Source: Paramacrobiotus metropolitanus
Taxonomy: Eukaryota; Tardigrada; Eutardigrada; Parachela; Macrobiotidae
DNA length: 64,000 bases
Assembly (NCBI RefSeq): GCF_019649055.1
Contig: NW_026570395.1
Span: 140,811 to 204,810 of the forward strand
Direction of reading: 5' to 3'
Below, in pieces: positions 1 through 12,214 of this stretch. The translations under genes were made by a program, and so were the position numbers. The notes under the pieces were generated by a model, which was not told the DNA's origin, did not search any database, and worked only from the letters and a program-made list of their open reading frames with translations. How positions within the stretch are numbered: the stretch's first letter is position 1; each line of letters begins with the position of its first letter.

Positions 1-136
1 AATTCCAAATCGCTTTGTCTGTGGACTGTTGACAAAGTCGTTACTTTAAATTTTGACCAATGTTTCCCTAAAAAAATTGAATGGTTTTGTCGGTCCAATG
101 ATACCGGGGGAAGTTGGGCAGGGTCACCAAGTAGGA

Positions 137-643
137 TTATAGACACGCCTCCAAAAGCTTTAAAACACTGGTTCCTCTTGTTGACCTTTGTAATAAGCTG
201 CTTAGTGATGTAAGGACTTCTTGAGTGACCATACTCATTTCGTCAATAATGATGACGTCTACTAGATGCGCTCTCCAATATTCTATTGTGTCTCTTTCAG
301 TTTTATGCTTGTTATCGATTCCGATACCAAAGTATGAGTGAATTGTAGTACCGCCAATTATATTCGCAGCTGTGCCGGTTGGCGCAACGATGCAAACATT
401 AACGTTGTTTGCAGATAATTGGTGATGTACGTATTTTACGATGACACTTTTTCCAGTTCCCGCGCAGCCAATAATGGATAACAGCGTTTGTGTCCCAGCC
501 GTAATGCTGGAAATTAGGTCGGTTGCGATATCTAATTGCTTTCCCGTTGGCTCTATTGGGTGTTTTGCCGGTTTGGGGAAATATTTTTCATCGTTAATTT
601 CTTCCCTTTCGGTTGTGGATGCAAACGAGCTTTCTGTATACAT
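137..643 (-). pseudogene. Helitron PIF1-family helicase fragment
   Basis: The frame encodes the first part of a superfamily-1 PIF1 helicase. Walker A is visible as GCAGTGKS, followed by the PIF1-type motif APTGTAA and Walker B IIIDEMSM. In Helitrons this domain is fused behind Rep and unwinds DNA during rolling-circle transposition. Here it is separated from Rep by a frame break in 644-970, and its frame is lost just after the Walker B region (the last 10-12 residues look out of frame). The rest of the helicase lies off the left edge. I treat it as a relic. Confidence 0.85.
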
Positions 644-969
644 TTGTTCGATGTTTAATAACGCATCTTCGGTAGCTTCGGTAAAATCTGGAAACGTCTT
701 TAGGCAAAGGTCAGCAAGCTCCGTATTTTGCGATTGATAGTCCTTTGCTTACTGCTCTGCCAAATGTGTCTTGGACAATGGATTCATCTATAAGATTTCT
801 TATAATGCATTCCTCAAGGAACGTATTACTTGAATTATCCGGTGAAAATAGGGTTCGTTTCGGAAAATCGGGATTTTCGACAGAAATAGTTGACGATAGA
901 AAGTGTCGGTGTCAGTTGAATCTGGCAGTACAAATCGGAAACGTGTCACAGCGGGAACTCTCCGTTTCG

Positions 970-1611
970 TCACCTTAGTTTCTCCAGTACTGCCAATAAG
1001 TTCTCCAGAATATTTTGAAGTATATTGATTGCAGGTGGACTTGTTGCATTCCAGTATCGGTTTGTTTTGTAAGATTTTAAAGTGGGCAGTTCTTCGTCTT
1101 CTGGTGGTTCATTTTGTTCTTCTTCCTGTGTTGCTGTTGTTCTGACGAGGAAGTATTGGAAAAATTCGGTGTAGGTGAGATCTCTGAGGCGTTCGTTTCG
1201 TTTCAAGTATTTTTCGAACTTTGTGTCGTAATAATCAGCATCAGTCGGTTTTTGTTGTCGATTGAATCCTTTTCGTAGTGTTTTATACGTTGCCTCAATT
1301 TCGTCGGTTAAGTAGACGCACTGAAGAGATGATCCGTGCAAATCTTTGCTCAATAATCGTTGTGATGCTTCGAGAATACCGGTAATCTTCGTGGACAAAT
1401 GTTTTTGGACGGCATTTTGAAACGTTGTTCGAATTCTTAATTTGGGCTCTGATTTCGCAACATACTTCGCTAGATAAAGTTGCCATCCGTTGGAAGTTAT
1501 TTTTTGCACATTTATGTGACCCTGCCAGAATAACAAAAGGTTCGGGTTGTATGGGACTATTCTTTCATCCTGTTGAGAATCTTGGGTACTCGTATCGAAC
1601 TTTAGTTTCAT
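970..1611 (-). pseudogene. Helitron Rep, catalytic tyrosine segment (frame-shifted)
   Basis: This segment continues Rep in another frame. RIVPYNPNLLLFWQGHINVQ and then YLAKYVAK are the conserved Helitron blocks that follow the HUH motif; the tyrosines of YLAKYVAK are the expected catalytic residues. It overlaps the preceding Rep frame at 1565-1611. The natural join lies there, so a 1-nt indel near 1570-1590 separates the two halves. Downstream (745-970, minus strand) more Rep-like residues such as FYRQLFLSKIP can be read with further frame breaks. Confidence 0.8.
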
Positions 1612-2884
1612 CCAGCTTACATTCTGGGTTAGGTGTATGAAACGGGAATCCGTATTTACATTTGCTCAGCCTTTGTCCAGCAACTCCTTGGAAGCAGCGT
1701 TCAGGAGTACAGCGTTCGTGTATTTGAAACTTGAGAAGTAGCTGACGTATGTACTGAGAAAGAGCATCGTTTTCTTGTGGAAAATGCGCGTGTATTAAAT
1801 TAGCTGTAGTATCCGATTCCAGCCATATGACAAGGTGGGTATGGATCGCACCTCTCTTTTGGTACTCGTGTCTATACCAGTAACCTTTAATTGTTCCGAA
1901 TGGGCTTTCGCTGCCTAGTAGGAATCTTTGCTTAAATGCGAGCCATCGTTGATGATATGCTAGAGTAACTTCAACTGGGTTATTAACAGCAACGCTTGTT
2001 GGTGTTCGTTTGATTTCGTTATATGTCTTTGCATTCGTTCCTGGTTTGTTCTCACATGAAAACTGTATTTCAGGCCACGAATCGTTTTGAGTCAGTGTGA
2101 CAAAAATATGAGGTTGTCCAAGGTAGTCGGCATTTGAAATGGCAAAAATGTCGGCAGTGCAGCTAGCCCAGTAACTTGCGGATCCAATTAGTCTAGGCGG
2201 TAATTCTCTTCCATAGGGTGTATGGCTGTCGTACTCAGTATTTTCATTTTCTGGTCCATTTACCATTTTTTTCCGGTTATTAATAAAAAATTTGTTGCAC
2301 GTGAACAAATGGTTTTTTGTTTTCCGGTCCAGCTGTACAAAAATAAACATCTTGCATTTTCGGAAATTAGGACTGCGATGTAGCAACTTATTTCGGTGCC
2401 AAGTAGCCATTTTTCCATTATCTTTGTGGTATCCTCCCTCTACCAAAAAGCGAAATAGAACGGGGAAGCACTTGCAGTCGAATTCATTGTCCGATAACTT
2501 TAAAGTAATCGATTTTGTGAATTCTGTCGTATCACTGGGGTCACGGAGAAAGCATCGGCCTACAGTATCGGCATTTATATTTTCAAGCATTTCGTCGTTG
2601 TCGATGTACTCTGGTTCAATAAGAGCTTCCGTTTCTTCACCCAGATCATTTTCTCTAAGAAGAAATTTTCCATTTACCGTCTGAGGAGTTGCACTAATCC
2701 AAGGCCAAAGCGTTTCGGCCAGACACGCAAATCTTTCGTAGAAGGGATTATTATGTCGCAACCATTGTATTGCTGCAATAACTGAACTTGGTAAATGATG
2801 GGTCACTTCCGTGTCTGCTTGTACGATCGCTCCCAGCAGGCCTTTGTAATGTTCATCTGGATTTTTCCAGTACTGCAGGTCACC
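1565..2884 (-). pseudogene. Helitron Rep, second exon with HUH motif
   Basis: The frame opens at a TTTAG acceptor (exon from 2884) with GDLQYWKNPDEHYKG and runs through the Helitron-like N-terminal domain (GSASYWASCTADIFAISNAD, HIFVTLTQNDSWPE) to the Rep HUH motif HTHLVIW, preceded by EYQKRGAI. The upstream exon ends at 3329 with CAG/GTAAGT in the same phase (888 nt, phase 0), so splicing gives a continuous protein. The frame ends at 1565 because of a frameshift; the remainder of Rep is in 970-1611. No internal ATG start is needed. Confidence 0.8.
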
Positions 2885-2984
2885 CTAAATGTGGTTTTGA
2901 ACCTCTGTTCATATATTATCGTTTTCATTTTTAAAATTGTAACAGCAGCAATAGCAAATTTGGAAGACTCTCTCTAAAAGATCA

Positions 2985-3205
2985 TGGTAGATGTAACAGG
3001 TATAATAATCTAAGAAATGTAAGAAACCAAAGAAATCAAAGAAACCAAAGAATCCTAAGAAATCTAAGAACCTAAAAACCTTAGAAACCTAAGAAAACCA
3101 AAGAAACTTCTACGAAACCTTAAAAAATCTAAAACTGAGAAAAAACGAAAGAAAACTAAGAAATGTAAGAAGTGAAAAAAATGTAAGAATTGAATTTAAA
3201 ATTTA
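2985..3205. repeat. AAGAAACC/AAGAAATC low-complexity tract (Helitron intron)
   Basis: An imprecise purine-rich repeat built from AAGAAACC, AAGAAATC, AAGAATCC and AAGAACCT words. A matching tract is found at 4485-4615, outside the coding part. Confidence 0.7.
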
Positions 3206-3328
3206 AGATGTGTGTAATCTAAGAAAGATCTGATCAAGAAAACAGTGTTATAATAAAAGTAAATTAACAGGTGGCCTTTATCGTTGTTTATCAGTTTTAA
3301 TAATTATTTAGAATATTACTTTACTTAC

Positions 3329-4216
3329 CTGAAAATGTTGGTATTGTGCTCGGATTGGATCTGTTGCTTTGTATACGCAAGAATAAATTCTTCCTAATGA
3401 TAAGAGTTGGTGACTTGCTGGATTATTAACGATTTCCAGGACTTTAGGAAGTGTTACGTTTTCAGTTATGGGATCTCCATGTGGGCTGCTTTTTTGGAAC
3501 GCATTAAGAGTGTTTAGACATTGGCCACAGATTTTGAATTTGGATTCTGGAGCGTTAATTTCTTCAGGGAATAAGCGATGTAGCATATACTTGCTTTTGT
3601 CTTCATCTTTTGACTGATGTATACGATCGCCTTCTACAAAATTAGATCCGCAAATTCCGCAAGTGTCTTTAAAGACATTAATCGAACAGTTCCTGAATCC
3701 ATGGAACAGGCATTCCAGAAGATGTTTTTGTGATACCATAATAAGTTTCCATGATTCGTTTAAGATTTGTTGGTAATCCGGTAGAATTTCGTTGCAAATA
3801 TGATTAAAGAAAGAAGTATATCTCCATGGTTCTCGAATCCATTTTCGTAGTTCTTTTTCGAAATCTGAGAAACGCTTTTGAATTCGGAATTTTTTCGTAA
3901 ACATTTTGCGTAATGACTGTTGTTCGGCTGTTTCGAGTTCTGTAGGCTTTGTTTCGTTGACCTTTTGAGTAACTCGATTTGTGGTCCGTTTGTACGTAGC
4001 TTCCAGCGTTGATCTTTTTCTTAACTGATTTTGTGATGATGTTCTTTTTCTTGTTTTTCCGAGGACTTCATTTGAGCTTGATGGTCTGGCTTCGATTTCC
4101 TTCGAAACGGGATTCCTTACTTCATGATTTTGCTTTGCACGTCTTGCTTTTCGTCGTTTTCCACTGCATATCCGTGCACTTCGTGTCTTTTTGCTCAGAT
4201 TAGATTTTTTCCTCAT
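3329..4216 (-). CDS. Helitron Rep, N-terminal exon with zinc-binding cysteines
   Basis: This open frame runs from ATG at 4216 to a consensus donor (CAG/GTAAGT) at 3329. It begins with a Lys/Arg-rich stretch (nuclear-localisation-like), followed by a helical region and a cysteine cluster, CGICGSNF and CGQCL, that looks zinc-binding. It joins in phase with the Rep exon at 2884, giving an intron of about 444 nt. The intron holds a low-complexity AAGAAACC-like tract. The exon itself is intact, while the downstream parts of the element are frameshifted. It could alternatively be a separate ORF of the transposon, but phase and splice sites favour the fusion. Confidence 0.6.
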
Positions 4217-5495
4217 TTGAAGGTTAAAATATAATTACCATTTTGAAAGCAATAACACTAATGATATTTCAGAACACTGACTGTGCAGATGTGTAGATGA
4301 AAAGTTAGTTTTGGTCGATGGTGTGTTAGTCTAGCGATTTGAATTAGTACTTCTAACGCATCATTAGAATAATATTATACCTTACATAATTATGTAATTA
4401 TAATCGAACTATATTTTGTTGCTGTTTTTTAACGTATTGCGAGAAATACTCTAAATTTATTAGGCGAATTTTAGAACGAAAGAAGGAAACTTAAGAAAAC
4501 CTAAGAAACCTAAGAACCCTAACAAGACCATATATATAAACAACACTCGAATCCTAAGGAATCTAAACAGTCGAAACACTCGAAACCTAACCGTAAGAAA
4601 TCTAAGAAAATTTTGCTCATGTACGTCTATGGAGGCCCATAGCAACAAGCCGTTTTTTGGGGGTTGCCTTGCCCTCTTGAGGCGCACATTATTAGCAGTG
4701 TCCCTATGTCACTCGCGACGTTACGACGATTCCGGCGCACTTTACCGCGTCAAAATCGGACCATCCGTTCGCCCGATCATCGTGGTCGTCTGCTTAGCAT
4801 GTATAAGAGGTTACGGATGTAGATAACAAGCTGAGCACGGATGAATATTGGCTTACGACTATTTTTAAAATATTACGCTTTCCCGCAAAGTCAGAATGGC
4901 AAAGCCGGACAAGTGTTCCGGATGGTTGCCCGCGGCGAGCACCCTGGATAGTTAACCTTTTGCCCCTTCTGTTTTGATTTTGACTCGCCTGCTAGGTCTC
5001 TGCTCAATCTACCGTATTCTGAAATTGCCAAACTATTAAGCTGCTTTTGCCAGTGCAGTGGCCGAAGATATCTGTTCACTCAGTCCGTGAACAGAAGAAA
5101 CGCAGAGGCGAAGCCGAAGCTTTTCTTGTTGTTTTAATGCAGTATATAATGTGGTAACTGGCCAGCCATGTTAGCCTTATGACGTCCATGGTAACAAGCT
5201 TTTTAGTGACCACTGGCATTGATAATTTGATGATAGCAAAACAAGACTGGTCTTAGATCACCCGCCAGACTGAGAGGTCTTCAAAACATTTTAAAGTACG
5301 CAAATTGGATGAGTAGAAGCTGAGATTACCGCGGTCTAACAGAAGAGGCCAAACACCTGCAAGAGATGTTTAGTATTCATATAACAAGAAAAGATCGCTG
5401 CCTGGGAAGTCATGCGGTAAATACGGTCGTATAGCGCGATACACAATCGGCAACAACCGGCATCGGATGTGAATCCAGCACTGAGATGTTACGCC
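4217..5495. other. Non-coding stretch 5' of the Helitron, with a second AAGAAACCT tract
   Basis: I see no convincing gene. Positions 4485-4615 hold a second degenerate AAGAAACCTAAG repeat, like the tract inside the Helitron intron, so this may be Helitron 5' sequence. From about 5380 the sequence matches the region at about 21180-21280, the upstream flank of the EB-module duplication. Confidence 0.5.
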
Positions 5496-6894
5496 ATGAA
5501 ATGCGTGTACTTCCACATATTCTGCGCAGTAAGGGTGAGCAAGTTTACTGACTGTTCAGGGACGCTCAGCACTTTCGTTTTTCAGGTAACAATCAGTTCG
5601 TGCAGTGATAATTTTTATACCATCTCGCTAAACGACAACACCGCCATCGAAAAATGTCAAGCTTTTCCAGGCCTATTCTTGTTCTGTCTCGAATGCCGTT
5701 CGCAGGGCTTCCGGACGTGTTTACGCGGATGCCTTATACGGGGCCACAATATCGTATGGCTGCTACTGCGATAGCCCGACATTCCGACCAGTCATACAAG
5801 GGACCATCGCCATCGCAGTGGATTGTACGGTCCCGGTAGTACGAAATGCCTGCCTAGTAAGTCCACTGGTTTCATTTGCGCCTTCATATAATTATATTAA
5901 ACAACTTTCTGGTTTTGGTTGGCAGCGGCATTGAGCCACAAAATGCGGCATCGTGTGGCCTTGACTCGGACTGTGCGCTGATTTCGCACAGCCGATGCTC
6001 GTTCGACTGGTTCTCATTCGCCAGTGTCTGCGTGTGCGATAAAGCCAATGGTTACGAAATGGTTCTCGTAGATGCCGTTTCAGAGGACAGCACAGCCCAC
6101 ATGTTCTGTATCGTTGTGCAAGTATGGTGATGCATATTTTCTTTTCTGCGTAATCAATGCTGAGTACTACTATGGACGTAACGTCACGCATTTTTGTTAT
6201 TTATCAAGCGCGATCGTTAATAAAAAATATTATACTTTAGAAAAACCTTCTACTGCTTCACCATATCCTTTGTCGAGCACGACTACTGCAATCCCAACAA
6301 CGACTCCGCGATCTGACCAATGTGAACCCGGTTATTCCATGACTAATGGGTATTGTGCGGGTATTCATGCATTTACTGTCAATGTATTTGTGAATGCGTT
6401 GACCCATTTAGGTCGCTAACTCGCTATCGTACATCGGAGCATCCGCGCCACATTGGTACACGTTTTTTTACGACTTGCTTGCTTATTTTACATAGCATAA
6501 AGGGTTTGATGTGGAACCTTTTAAAATTTTTACGTGGCAGGGAATTTCGGGACGCGCTGTTCGAAATCTAGTGACTGCCTTCTGGCTGCCAATTTGTACT
6601 GTATAGCCAGTCAGTGTTTCCATAGCCCTGTACGAGCGCTGCTTCTTGGCGGGAAAATTGTGGCTTGCAAAGGTTACGTTAATTTCCTAATCGTGTGATG
6701 CGCCCTTATGCATATCTGTAACTGTAAGGTCTGTAGACACACGACGTACAGATCAGATCTTTTTTGTAGCCGCGTTTGTACAGCCATGCCATCTGACCGA
6801 TTGTGGTCGCAGAACCAACCAATTTGGCATGGGAGAATGCGCGTGTCCGCAAGATCAAATATGGGACGCTGTCGGTAGCGCTTGTTTATCCTAG
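5496..6894 (+). pseudogene. EB-module secreted protein, decayed paralogue of the 21.4-kb gene
   Basis: The exon order matches the intact gene at 21365-22851. There is a short hydrophobic first exon (ATG at 5496, MKCVYFHIFCA), a Cys-rich second exon from 5586, an EB-like exon ending in FDWFSFASVCVCDKANGY, a Thr-rich exon with DQCEPGYSMTNGYCAG, another EB-like exon near 6540-6670, and a last exon ending in ECACPQDQIWDAVGSACLS with TAG at 6892-6894. Compared with the paralogue, exon 2 carries an extra base near 5667 and two more near 5810, exon 3 lacks one base, the donor after exon 3 (GTGAGC in the paralogue) is lost, and a conserved Cys after QCF is replaced by His. These lesions make it most likely non-functional. 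Confidence 0.7.
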
Positions 6895-7756
6895 ACATTA
6901 CTGTGTTTATGGTTGTCTGCTTATCGCTATAAATGATGGTTTGCTTGAAATAGACAATATTTAATGCTGGGAATCATTCTGAAAAACGCTTTATTGCTGA
7001 CATTCGGAACAAGACCTAGAGGAGAAAAATTACCTGAGTTGTGAACAACGAGAAATACATCAACCACAGCAACCTGTATCTCTGTATTTTTACAGAAATT
7101 ACGCCACCTTCGCATTAAATAACCGGAGTCTCATGATAACATTCAGGTTTATAAAATAAAGTTTAGCGATTCCGAAATTTATTGCTGATGTTTCGTCAGA
7201 GTATAGCGGGAAGTGATTTGGGTCCAGGTTTGTTGGCATGGATAATTTCAAAAGGTAGTTTAAATTTCGGCGCACAAAAACAACCTAAATCTTTTGTCGG
7301 TTTACAGTTCTCCATATTTCGCGGGTGTTGCGCGTGTAAGACACAAAGTTCACTATCATGCTCTCCATCAGAAAAGTACGGTTGTACTTTGAAGATCGCA
7401 AAAGGAGATTTCAGCCTAAATGATCGTTATCTGGCCACAGCCAGACAGGCATAAGCAGATCAGAAAACGTAAGAAGTGAATTACCGGAACTACAGAACAC
7501 CGGGTTATTCGATGGAAGCGTCGGTGTGTATTTACCAGGGGCTATGTACTGTATAACCGTTTCCGGCATTTGACAGCACATACGAACAAAATATTGCTGA
7601 AATAGATTTCTCGCAACGCCCTGCCGCGCAGTTCAACGTTAACGTGTCTCACTCGTACAATGCCTGTGAAGTGTTTATAGCATGAAGCTTATAGCGAATG
7701 CTAGGCATCTTCTAATGCCTAATGGTATGACGCTACAGGCATTACTCCGGATGAAA
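6895..7756. other. Intergenic, partly duplicated sequence
   Basis: No gene is seen. About 7160-7330 resembles the sequence downstream of the intact EB gene (about 23110-23300). About 7360-7500 is closely similar to 26196-26345, so this piece was copied to, or from, the region beyond the Cys-repeat gene. Confidence 0.5.
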
Positions 7757-8036
7757 CAGTTTGTCGCCATGAAGCGAAAAGTCAGGTACAATGTTGTAAT
7801 AATAATACATGGATTACATCGTGTCCAGTTTTAAAATCGCGTAGCCTCCGTTCTGAAAACTTGGCATTTTAGGCTTAAAAATCACAGTCGATCACACAGT
7901 TTGTCGCCATGAAGCGAAAAGTCAGGTACAATGTTGTAATAATAACACATGGATTACATCGTGTCCAGTTTTAAAATCTCGTAGCCTCCGTTCTGAAAAC
8001 TTGGCATTCTAGGCTTAAAAATCACAGTCGATCACA
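7757..8036. repeat. 140-bp tandem duplication, two copies
   Basis: Positions 7757-7896 and 7897-8036 are almost identical; I count about three mismatches. A fragment of the same sequence occurs inverted at about 26378-26455, with the shared word TTCAGAACGG then GGCTACGCGATTTT. This suggests a dispersed repeat that was locally duplicated. Confidence 0.9.
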
Positions 8037-9194
8037 TGCTATTGGTCTGCACTCAGTCTTGGTCTGCACAGCTACCGAGCGGCCAATAAATCTAGAACTT
8101 TTCTGTACCTCTTTTCTCGCTATTTTCCCACTGTTTTTTCCTTGCCAAAGTATGAATTTTTTTACTTGAACGCGGCGCTCTTAATGAGAGCTTGCCCATC
8201 GGGTAATGGAGATTCATTATGGAAGCATATCTTCTGCATCTTTCTTTTTTTCCTGCAATTTGTGGAGCATGCTGCTGGATATACGACGCCTCGCTGTTGG
8301 AATAACGGTCGACCGTTGGATATCTGGCCCACCATAAAGCAGAAGCATCTGGCTGTTTTCTCTACTTTGGACGTTAACAACATCCGGTAAGCCAAGACTC
8401 CTGGATTTGGCATCATCCAGAAATTACACGCAGCATCGTTTTCCACCTTTTGCGTTTTGCACATGCCTCCTTTCCTGCTGCCGTGTGCCTCACATCGAGG
8501 AGGAGGGGCCTCTCATTCCATCAAAGACTGTGCAATTGCCATTCGCCATCGGCATTTGGAGTGGGCGGAGTTGTCCAATCAGCTTTTGCTACTTCATCCT
8601 TTTTTTAGGCCCCTTTGCGATGTGCAGGTCGGCTTGCCCTTTTTGCGGCGCCAAAATGTTGCCTTGTTGTCACTTACGTAGCACTTTGTTTGATTGTTTT
8701 CGTGAAATTGTGAACTAATGTATTGACGATCTTGAATTGTACCAACCACAGGACAATAAAGGCTGAGACACACACACATCACCATTCTCCAATGTGCTCC
8801 ACCGGTAGCGTATGCTCGTTCAAATCAGTCAATTACTGACAAGGTTCTAAAACTAAGGATTTACAGATAAATCTTGAGGAGGGTTTAATTATTTCTCTTA
8901 GACCCTCCGACTTTAAATTAAATTGCGAAGAGCAGTATAAATCGATTACGAGGCCTAGGTTTTTATTGATTTTATTTACTGGTTGATTTAGACAAAGTGG
9001 AATTGGTTTTCGACTCCCCTAATTCTTACTACGTTGTGCTTTGTATCAGTGCCATGAATCTGCCGAACTCTGTTGGGCAATTATAATTCATCAAGATAAA
9101 ACTGGACACAGTCTAGTAATTGTTTTATCAAATAATTACATAATGGAGATACAACACTAATAATCTTCTACGTAGCTGAAATGTTTTATCCTGC
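8037..9194. other. Intergenic stretch, no supported gene
   Basis: Several overlapping open frames occur at 8140-8720 on both strands, but none shows a recognisable domain, a splice pattern or a convincing start context. An AATAAA lies at about 8755. Confidence 0.45.
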
Positions 9195-9320
9195 TGTCAT
9201 TAAAGCGTGCCAATGACAATAGTAAGTTGCAAATTTTTAGAGCAGTGGCTCGCAGAGTCTTTAATGTCATTAAAGCGTGCCATTGTCAATAGTAAGTTGC
9301 AAATTTAGCAATGGCTCGCC
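9195..9320. repeat. 70-bp direct repeat pair
   Basis: TGTCATTAAAGCGTGCCA followed by an AATAGTAAGTTGCAAATTT block occurs at 9195 and again at 9265 (period 70). A third, diverged copy of the core (CGTGCCATTG to TGCAAATTTGGGAATG) lies at about 11943-11985. Confidence 0.75.
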
Positions 9321-10227
9321 GAGTGCCCCTTTTCTCCACGCCGCATCGGTACTGTTCTGATGGAAATACTTGGCTGGATGGTTGGACTTTGCATTGCGTC
9401 ACTGTGGTCAGCACGTTGGCATTGGCCAAAGGGCTTCAAATATGCTTGAAGAGGAACGATTTCCCCTACCCCTTCAAACACGGAGTTTTTGTGTGACAAA
9501 CAGGTGTTTGTCACACAGTTTTCGATTTCCCACATACATTGTTTGACGGGAATGACACTTATTGAATTAGGGTTTCTACTTATACTTTGTACTTGCGTCA
9601 AACCTTGCTTGACAGTCGCTTCAAACGTGTATGAAGCCGAAGTCTGCGGATACCTTAAGCCGCTTTCTAGAGCTGTGCACGCTGCTCGCCTGCAGCTTCA
9701 TGAGCTTTTCATTTGCGCTTGCTCACTCCTCTATTGTTTTGCGTTTTGTCACTTCTCGATTTGCCCATCAAGAACCTGTTCCCCCGCCCGCCATGCGCCT
9801 GTTGTCTTTTTTTTGTTATTTTATTCCACTGAATAAAGGGGTGGCCTGTGCGGCTGGAGCGACCAGAGGTGGCCATCGCATTCGCGTTAACCCACTTTGT
9901 ACGCGCTTCCGGTCAACAACAACTGTATAGATACTCACATAGCAAAAGTAGGAAATTAAATAACATTGCAGCATATATTACAATGGCACAGCATGCCCAT
10001 ATTGTCATCCGTTCGACAAGGATCGTTGATCAAATATCGTTGATCAAGGTTGTCCTAACGCAGCCGGTAACTGACAGCAATGGCGTGTTGGCTATGTCTT
10101 GATTTTCTCGGGCATCCTATCTGTAAAATGAATGGAGAAAAACAGAAGAAAAAATGTATCCGGCTAGAAAGTCTGGCCCTTCTGTTGTCTCGTGTTTCTG
10201 GATCGAATGACATCATCAATGCATTGA
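9321..10227. other. Intergenic stretch, no supported gene
   Basis: Open frames of about 100 codons on the plus strand (9311-9930) overlap in all frames and encode unrecognisable, Cys/Leu-rich peptides. AATAAA occurs at about 9832. I see no gene that I can defend. Confidence 0.4.
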
Positions 10228-10447
10228 CTACGAAGTGAGGCTGAAATGCGTAAGTGCCGGTGACATTCGACTCTTGCTTGAAAATTCATCTTCCATCTCC
10301 CGTTTTTCCTTGGTAAATTTTATGATTCGCTTTAAGCCTTTACAGCTTTTCAGGGCGCCGTTCTTCACGATAAAGGTCACCCGTATGGTGTTTGGCAGTT
10401 CCGAACGATCGGAGACCAACAGTTTTCGTTTAGCCGTTACGCTTGAC
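10228..10447 (-). CDS. Possible terminal exon of an unrecognised gene
   Basis: On the minus strand a good acceptor (ATTATTTTAG) at 10448 opens a frame that reads SSVTAKRKLLVSDRSE and continues as a charged, helix-friendly sequence to a stop at 10228. A second short open stretch at 10569-10637 (MRAVTPKFNEERRYFV, ending CAG/GTTTGT) could be an upstream exon. Its phase does not match the frame above when joined directly, so either an exon is missing or one of the two is spurious. No domain recognised. Confidence 0.25.
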
Positions 10448-10639
10448 CTAAAATAATGTATAGTGATAAAATAAAATAGTGGACCTTTATGAACAGTGGC
10501 TATCACATTTAAGCATAAACTGAGTACTTGAACAAAATTCACAACAGAAAAATTTCCTCTATACAAACCTGGTCAGGAATAGTACCCATCACAAAATATC
10601 GCCTTTCCTCGTTGAATTTGGGTGTAACCGCGCGCATAA

Positions 10640-12214
10640 TTTACTCGCGGTGTACGATACAAATTTACATCGGAAGTGAAAAGAAGTGCCATTATACGTC
10701 GCACTAACGAAAAGAAAATTCACTAACAACAAAGTTCTAAGAACAACTTGGGAAATATGAGCCTAATGGTGGATGGACCGACTGTGCCACCTATCGTTAA
10801 CGGTATTTTGTCGTAAACACGAGCTGCACAAACAAAGTGTTTTACGCACCGTAGTGCGTCGTGTGGATAAAAAAATTAGAAGAGCAACTGATAGCCATCT
10901 TGAAAAACGAAAACATTCAGCTCATGCTCAACACCGTTGCCATTCAATCCACTATCGACCCGCTTTACGGCTGCCTTCTTTTCGAGCACTTTTCACTCCA
11001 CAAATAACGCGAAAATTCGCTTGCTGAAACGTGAAACGCATTATTGAGGTAGTTATTCAAGTGCCAGTAAGTGAAATACTACACTCACAGAATCGGTAAA
11101 GAAGCAACACAGATGCAATGCTAATTTAAAACAAACATTGAAGCATGTTTATAAAGAAGAAGAATTATTTCTATAAAGTGACCTTATCTACGATAATCAC
11201 GATCTGTCTTGTTTTAAAAAAATTGGCGAAGGAAACGTATTAAACTTTGCTACCCTAATTTTGTAGGTAAACTTGATTATGTTTCGCTTGGAATAATACT
11301 AATACGGTGCAACTCAGCTCGACGACCTCCACGACGGTATTGCTTTGACGGCAGTCGCCACATCGATTGTTGCTTTTGTTTGGTGTAGATTCAATCCAGA
11401 TACGTGTAGTTCATCTGGTCCTTGCTGATGACCTTGTGGCAAAAGATTTAGTAAAGTTAAACCGGCCAAATGATGAGAGAGTGTTAAATTTTGTGTGTCG
11501 CAAGGATTACCTATGCACGTTTTGATAACTGTTGAAATTGTCGAAATATGCATAATATGCATCGAAAAGCATTGAAACCTGCAAAATGTTAGGGATGTAC
11601 TGAGAAACTGTTGCACTCCTTTTGCAAATTATAAAATTACGGTGTGGAAAGTTACAGAAGTTTTTCTCCCACATCTTCTGCTGATGAGAGAATGTTAAAA
11701 GCAAAATATCCAAAAGTAGATGTTACGTATGTGCTGCCGAATGTCGGCGGAAACGGTTATTGCATTGATAGATCGCATGGTAAATGTAGTTGGGTATGGC
11801 ACTGCTAATTAAAGTGGAGATGCCGATGCCTCGATCAATTAAAACCGGTGCTGCTGTCCACATATGTCAGTTAGGTTTACGGGAGAATCTTGAGGAGTGC
11901 GAATGTGTTTTTGACATCTTCTTTTGTTCGTTATAATCACAAACGTGCCATTGATAACAGTAACTTGCAAATTTGGGAATGACTTGGCGTATATCTTTTG
12001 ATAAACGCCTATTTCACCGGTTAGATTAGCAGTAAATAATACGAGTATTATAACAATAATATACTTTGCATATTACGGGAACAGTGCTAGATTGATCTAT
12101 GCTTCTTACGGTAGAACGAAAGACAATGAACTGATTAAAGTCAATATCTGAAAGGGCATCGCCCTTTTTGTAAATCCGCACGACTACTGTACATATGTAC
12201 TGTATATTCTTTTC
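10640..12214. other. Intergenic stretch with only weak coding hints
   Basis: Short open pieces occur (for example 11354-11530 and 11675-11805 on the plus strand, the latter with three Cys near its end), but no consistent gene model could be built. A diverged copy of the 9.2-kb repeat is at about 11943. Confidence 0.4.

Larger units (their letters stand above)
1..4216 (-). mobile_element. Helitron transposon, autonomous type, decayed, runs off the left edge
   Basis: The minus strand carries, in order, an N-terminal zinc-binding exon (3329-4216), the Helitron-like Rep N domain and HUH region (about 1570-2884), the Rep catalytic-Tyr region (970-1611) and a PIF1-type helicase segment (137-643). 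This order is diagnostic of Helitron RepHel proteins, which move by rolling-circle replication. The reading frame is broken between the Rep segments (about 1570-1611), between 644 and 970, and near 140, so this copy cannot make an intact protein. The element continues past base 1, so the 3' hairpin and CTRR terminus are not visible. I did not locate the 5' TC end; it should lie beyond 4216. Confidence 0.88.

Noticed and set aside
8142..8720. Plus-strand frames of 80-100 codons
   Set aside because: Overlapping frames on both strands, no domain, no conserved paralogue; composition like non-coding sequence.
11354..11805. Possible small Cys-rich (defensin-like) peptide gene
   Set aside because: Short frames ending in CRKDYLCTF and GNGYCIDRSHGKCSWVWH are suggestive, but no start, signal peptide or consistent splice model could be built.
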